DNA from: Candidatus Woesearchaeota archaeon
GTDB lineage: Archaea; Nanobdellota; Nanobdellia; Woesearchaeales; GW2011-AR4
Length of the DNA: 40,119 bases
Direction: 5' to 3'
Assembly (NCBI GenBank): GCA_016784195.1
Contig: JADHVE010000002.1
Coordinates: 1 to 40,119 of the forward strand
The notes beneath the pieces are model-generated. The model did no database searches, had not been told where the DNA came from, and was given only the letters and a program-made list of their open reading frames with translations. Of the stretch, positions 39,301-40,119 are shown piece by piece (within the stretch, counting starts at the first letter, position 1; each line of letters opens with the position of its first letter). Both the position numbers and the translations under genes were made by a program.

Positions 39301-39942
39301 AACAATACTAGGTATAAGATTACTGGTTTAATTCATTCAGGCCTGATAGAACAACCTACACATTGCGGAGATGGAACTTGTAATGGCGGTGAATCTTGTT
39401 CATCATGCTCTACAGATTGCGGTTCTTGTCCAACTACATCGACAAGTTCTAGCAGCGGAGGAGGCGGTGGGGGTGGAGGTGGAGGCGGAGGAGCTTTCTT
39501 CACCTGCAACCTGGACTGGAAATGTGATGAATGGTCTGATTGTGTAAATGAAAAGCAAACAAGAAACTGCTCTTTTGTAAAATTTGCTCAGCATGTTCAA
39601 AGTGAAAGATGCCCTTCAAAAGACGAAATACCTCCGACCAACAAATCATGTGAAATGCCCAAAAAAACTGATGTGCCTGAAACAAAAGAAATAAAAGAAT
39701 TAGAACCAGAAGCACCAGCTTTAGAAAAAAAAAAAGAAACAAAAACTGAAGGGTTTAGAGCAATCGCTGCCACAGTCATTAAAAACCTATTTGGAATCGA
39801 TGACAGAAGCATTTTGCTGGATTTATTCATAACTGGAATTATAACAGCAACTGCAATATTGTCCTATCAAGGATTAAAAAAGAAAAAACATAGAAAAGTA
39901 AAAAGAGTAAAAAATAAAAAAGTTTATAAAACATTTAAATAA
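36301..39942 (+). CDS. Large secreted S8 (subtilisin-like) serine protease
   Basis: 1213 aa; signal peptide, CVIDTGVN, DDHGHGTHV, SGTSMSTPHAAGA; Asn/Thr-rich repeats, DADNDGNPDFNDTDDDNDGISDEND, poly-Gly linker, Cys-rich module, C-terminal TM and basic tail. Confidence 0.95.
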   Translation: MLKRAVGLIVLFLLVINIVNAAKIDKTIEEKLESEDEVSVIVVLNDDYSSVNELSVNSAKNKNLINERLMVEKQQDKVLKNLNYKKISLKNESIGKKTLSKTSKKINDEEKKDFWLKHKYKAINGFSGEITKEGLEKLKNNPDVKRVYINGVKNIFLDASVPLVNATRTWSLVYNNSNLTGAGETICVIDTGVNYNHTNLGAGWGNKIIEGYNTLDGSTNNICSVNNSACYDDHGHGTHVIGTIISNHSTYKGVAPDAKIVAIKACNSGGSCTDDDVIAGIDLCINNATNLNISVISMSLGGGLYSSYCNDDSIANSINTAVGENISVVIAAGNGLNNDGVGSSTQIASPACVQNATPISATNDNDAIASFSDRAPNFGVLLFAPGVDIISLNYGGGTTSKSGTSMSTPHAAGAFALINQYRRLEGSRKLTPTEIEYSLNNTGKAIIDGSTTYRRINIFAAILSLDTIAPSIIFVNPTLANKSNSTNATYFINITSNEILVNVTLEFNGTNETMEGSGLNWFKNKTLDSGAYLYNVWGNDSSGNIGLSELRLIQINNTAPNITSFFPSTLDYSINEPNNQTFNITYNDIDGDTATASWYRNSTLISTSNEFNFTGNYSSVGFYNITVFVADNGDTFQLTWNFTVNNTNRASLVTSANLTSSDYLNRTNGTLEGSFFFTDVDGDTITANETKWYNNSEEVLELINYTSITSNYTKKSQNWTFSVRVHDNFNWSSWVNSTNLTIRNTPPEINITTTNIELNETQLVNISLNASDMDNAGMNFTINSTLFSLINNQFLWYPNLSQSGNYNFNVTVNDTEATDSIIIGITVIDVRDADNDGNPDFNDTDDDNDGISDENDFLLGNLSSVNTTNINISIKINSSTNLTKIVNTTLSINITENNLALIEFNWTFNSSNMLDLYNISIIKHPANASNASLLIKGINLILQNMTKTVYLPRLLNGTGLCIEDAKISSITEISNTCSDTNEFWINCPGSNNNYVCQFFNNNTRYKITGLIHSGLIEQPTHCGDGTCNGGESCSSCSTDCGSCPTTSTSSSSGGGGGGGGGGGGAFFTCNLDWKCDEWSDCVNEKQTRNCSFVKFAQHVQSERCPSKDEIPPTNKSCEMPKKTDVPETKEIKELEPEAPALEKKKETKTEGFRAIAATVIKNLFGIDDRSILLDLFITGIITATAILSYQGLKKKKHRKVKRVKNKKVYKTFK

Positions 39943-39987
39943 TAGTTAATCAAGTTCATATAAAGTTAATATAAAAAGAGGTAAAAA

Positions 39988-40119
39988 ATGCCCAAACTGA
40001 GTACTTTTGAATTTATTCTTTTGATTGTAGGTGTTGGAGCAGCATTCCTCGGCTTTAAACTGATAAACCAGCTTTACATCTCTGATGGGGGCTTAAGCTG
40101 GTTAATGGTGATTTCAATA
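39988..40119 (+). CDS. Membrane protein, truncated by window edge
   Basis: MPKLSTFEFILLIVGVGAAFLGFKLINQLYISDGGLSWLMVISI..., open to window end. Confidence 0.55.
   Translation, partial: MPKLSTFEFILLIVGVGAAFLGFKLINQLYISDGGLSWLMVISI

Noticed and set aside
1574-39942. Many antisense or overlapping ORFs in the track (e.g. 2061-2564 +, 6733-7317 +, 15499-15889 -, 34173-34757 -)
   Set aside because: They lie opposite clearly homologous genes and have no recognisable protein features.
1-40119. Insertion sequences/transposases
   Set aside because: No transposase-like ORF or terminal inverted-repeat pair seen; only tyrosine recombinases.

Overview
AT-rich archaeal chromosome segment. The gene set (histone, rpoL, EF-1alpha, S10, RecJ-like DHH nuclease, intron-bearing tRNAs, small membrane proteins) suggests a DPANN lineage, which is inference. 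About 30 CDSs are supportable, including four tiny ORFs (51-58 aa plus stop) and two edge-truncated genes missing from the ORF track. All six tRNA genes I found appear to be split by introns, about 11 in total. Several introns are at non-canonical sites (anticodon stem, T-arm/T-loop), and one Met tRNA seems to carry three. The most unusual non-coding signal is an array of 12 TCCC(A) motifs phased almost exactly at 11 bp, directly upstream of the TATA box of a coiled-coil/winged-helix gene. That gene starts a small locus with a second coiled-coil/wHTH gene and a tyrosine recombinase. Other notable items: a three-gene micro-operon of 51-59 aa membrane proteins with ATGA overlaps, a candidate structured ncRNA near 18.5-18.73 kb, a dispersed family of about 100-150 nt intergenic elements, a pair of matching ~60-nt elements, and a truncated integrase abutting the 3' end of tRNA-Ser(GCU). 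No tool was run; functional names come from reading the translated sequences.
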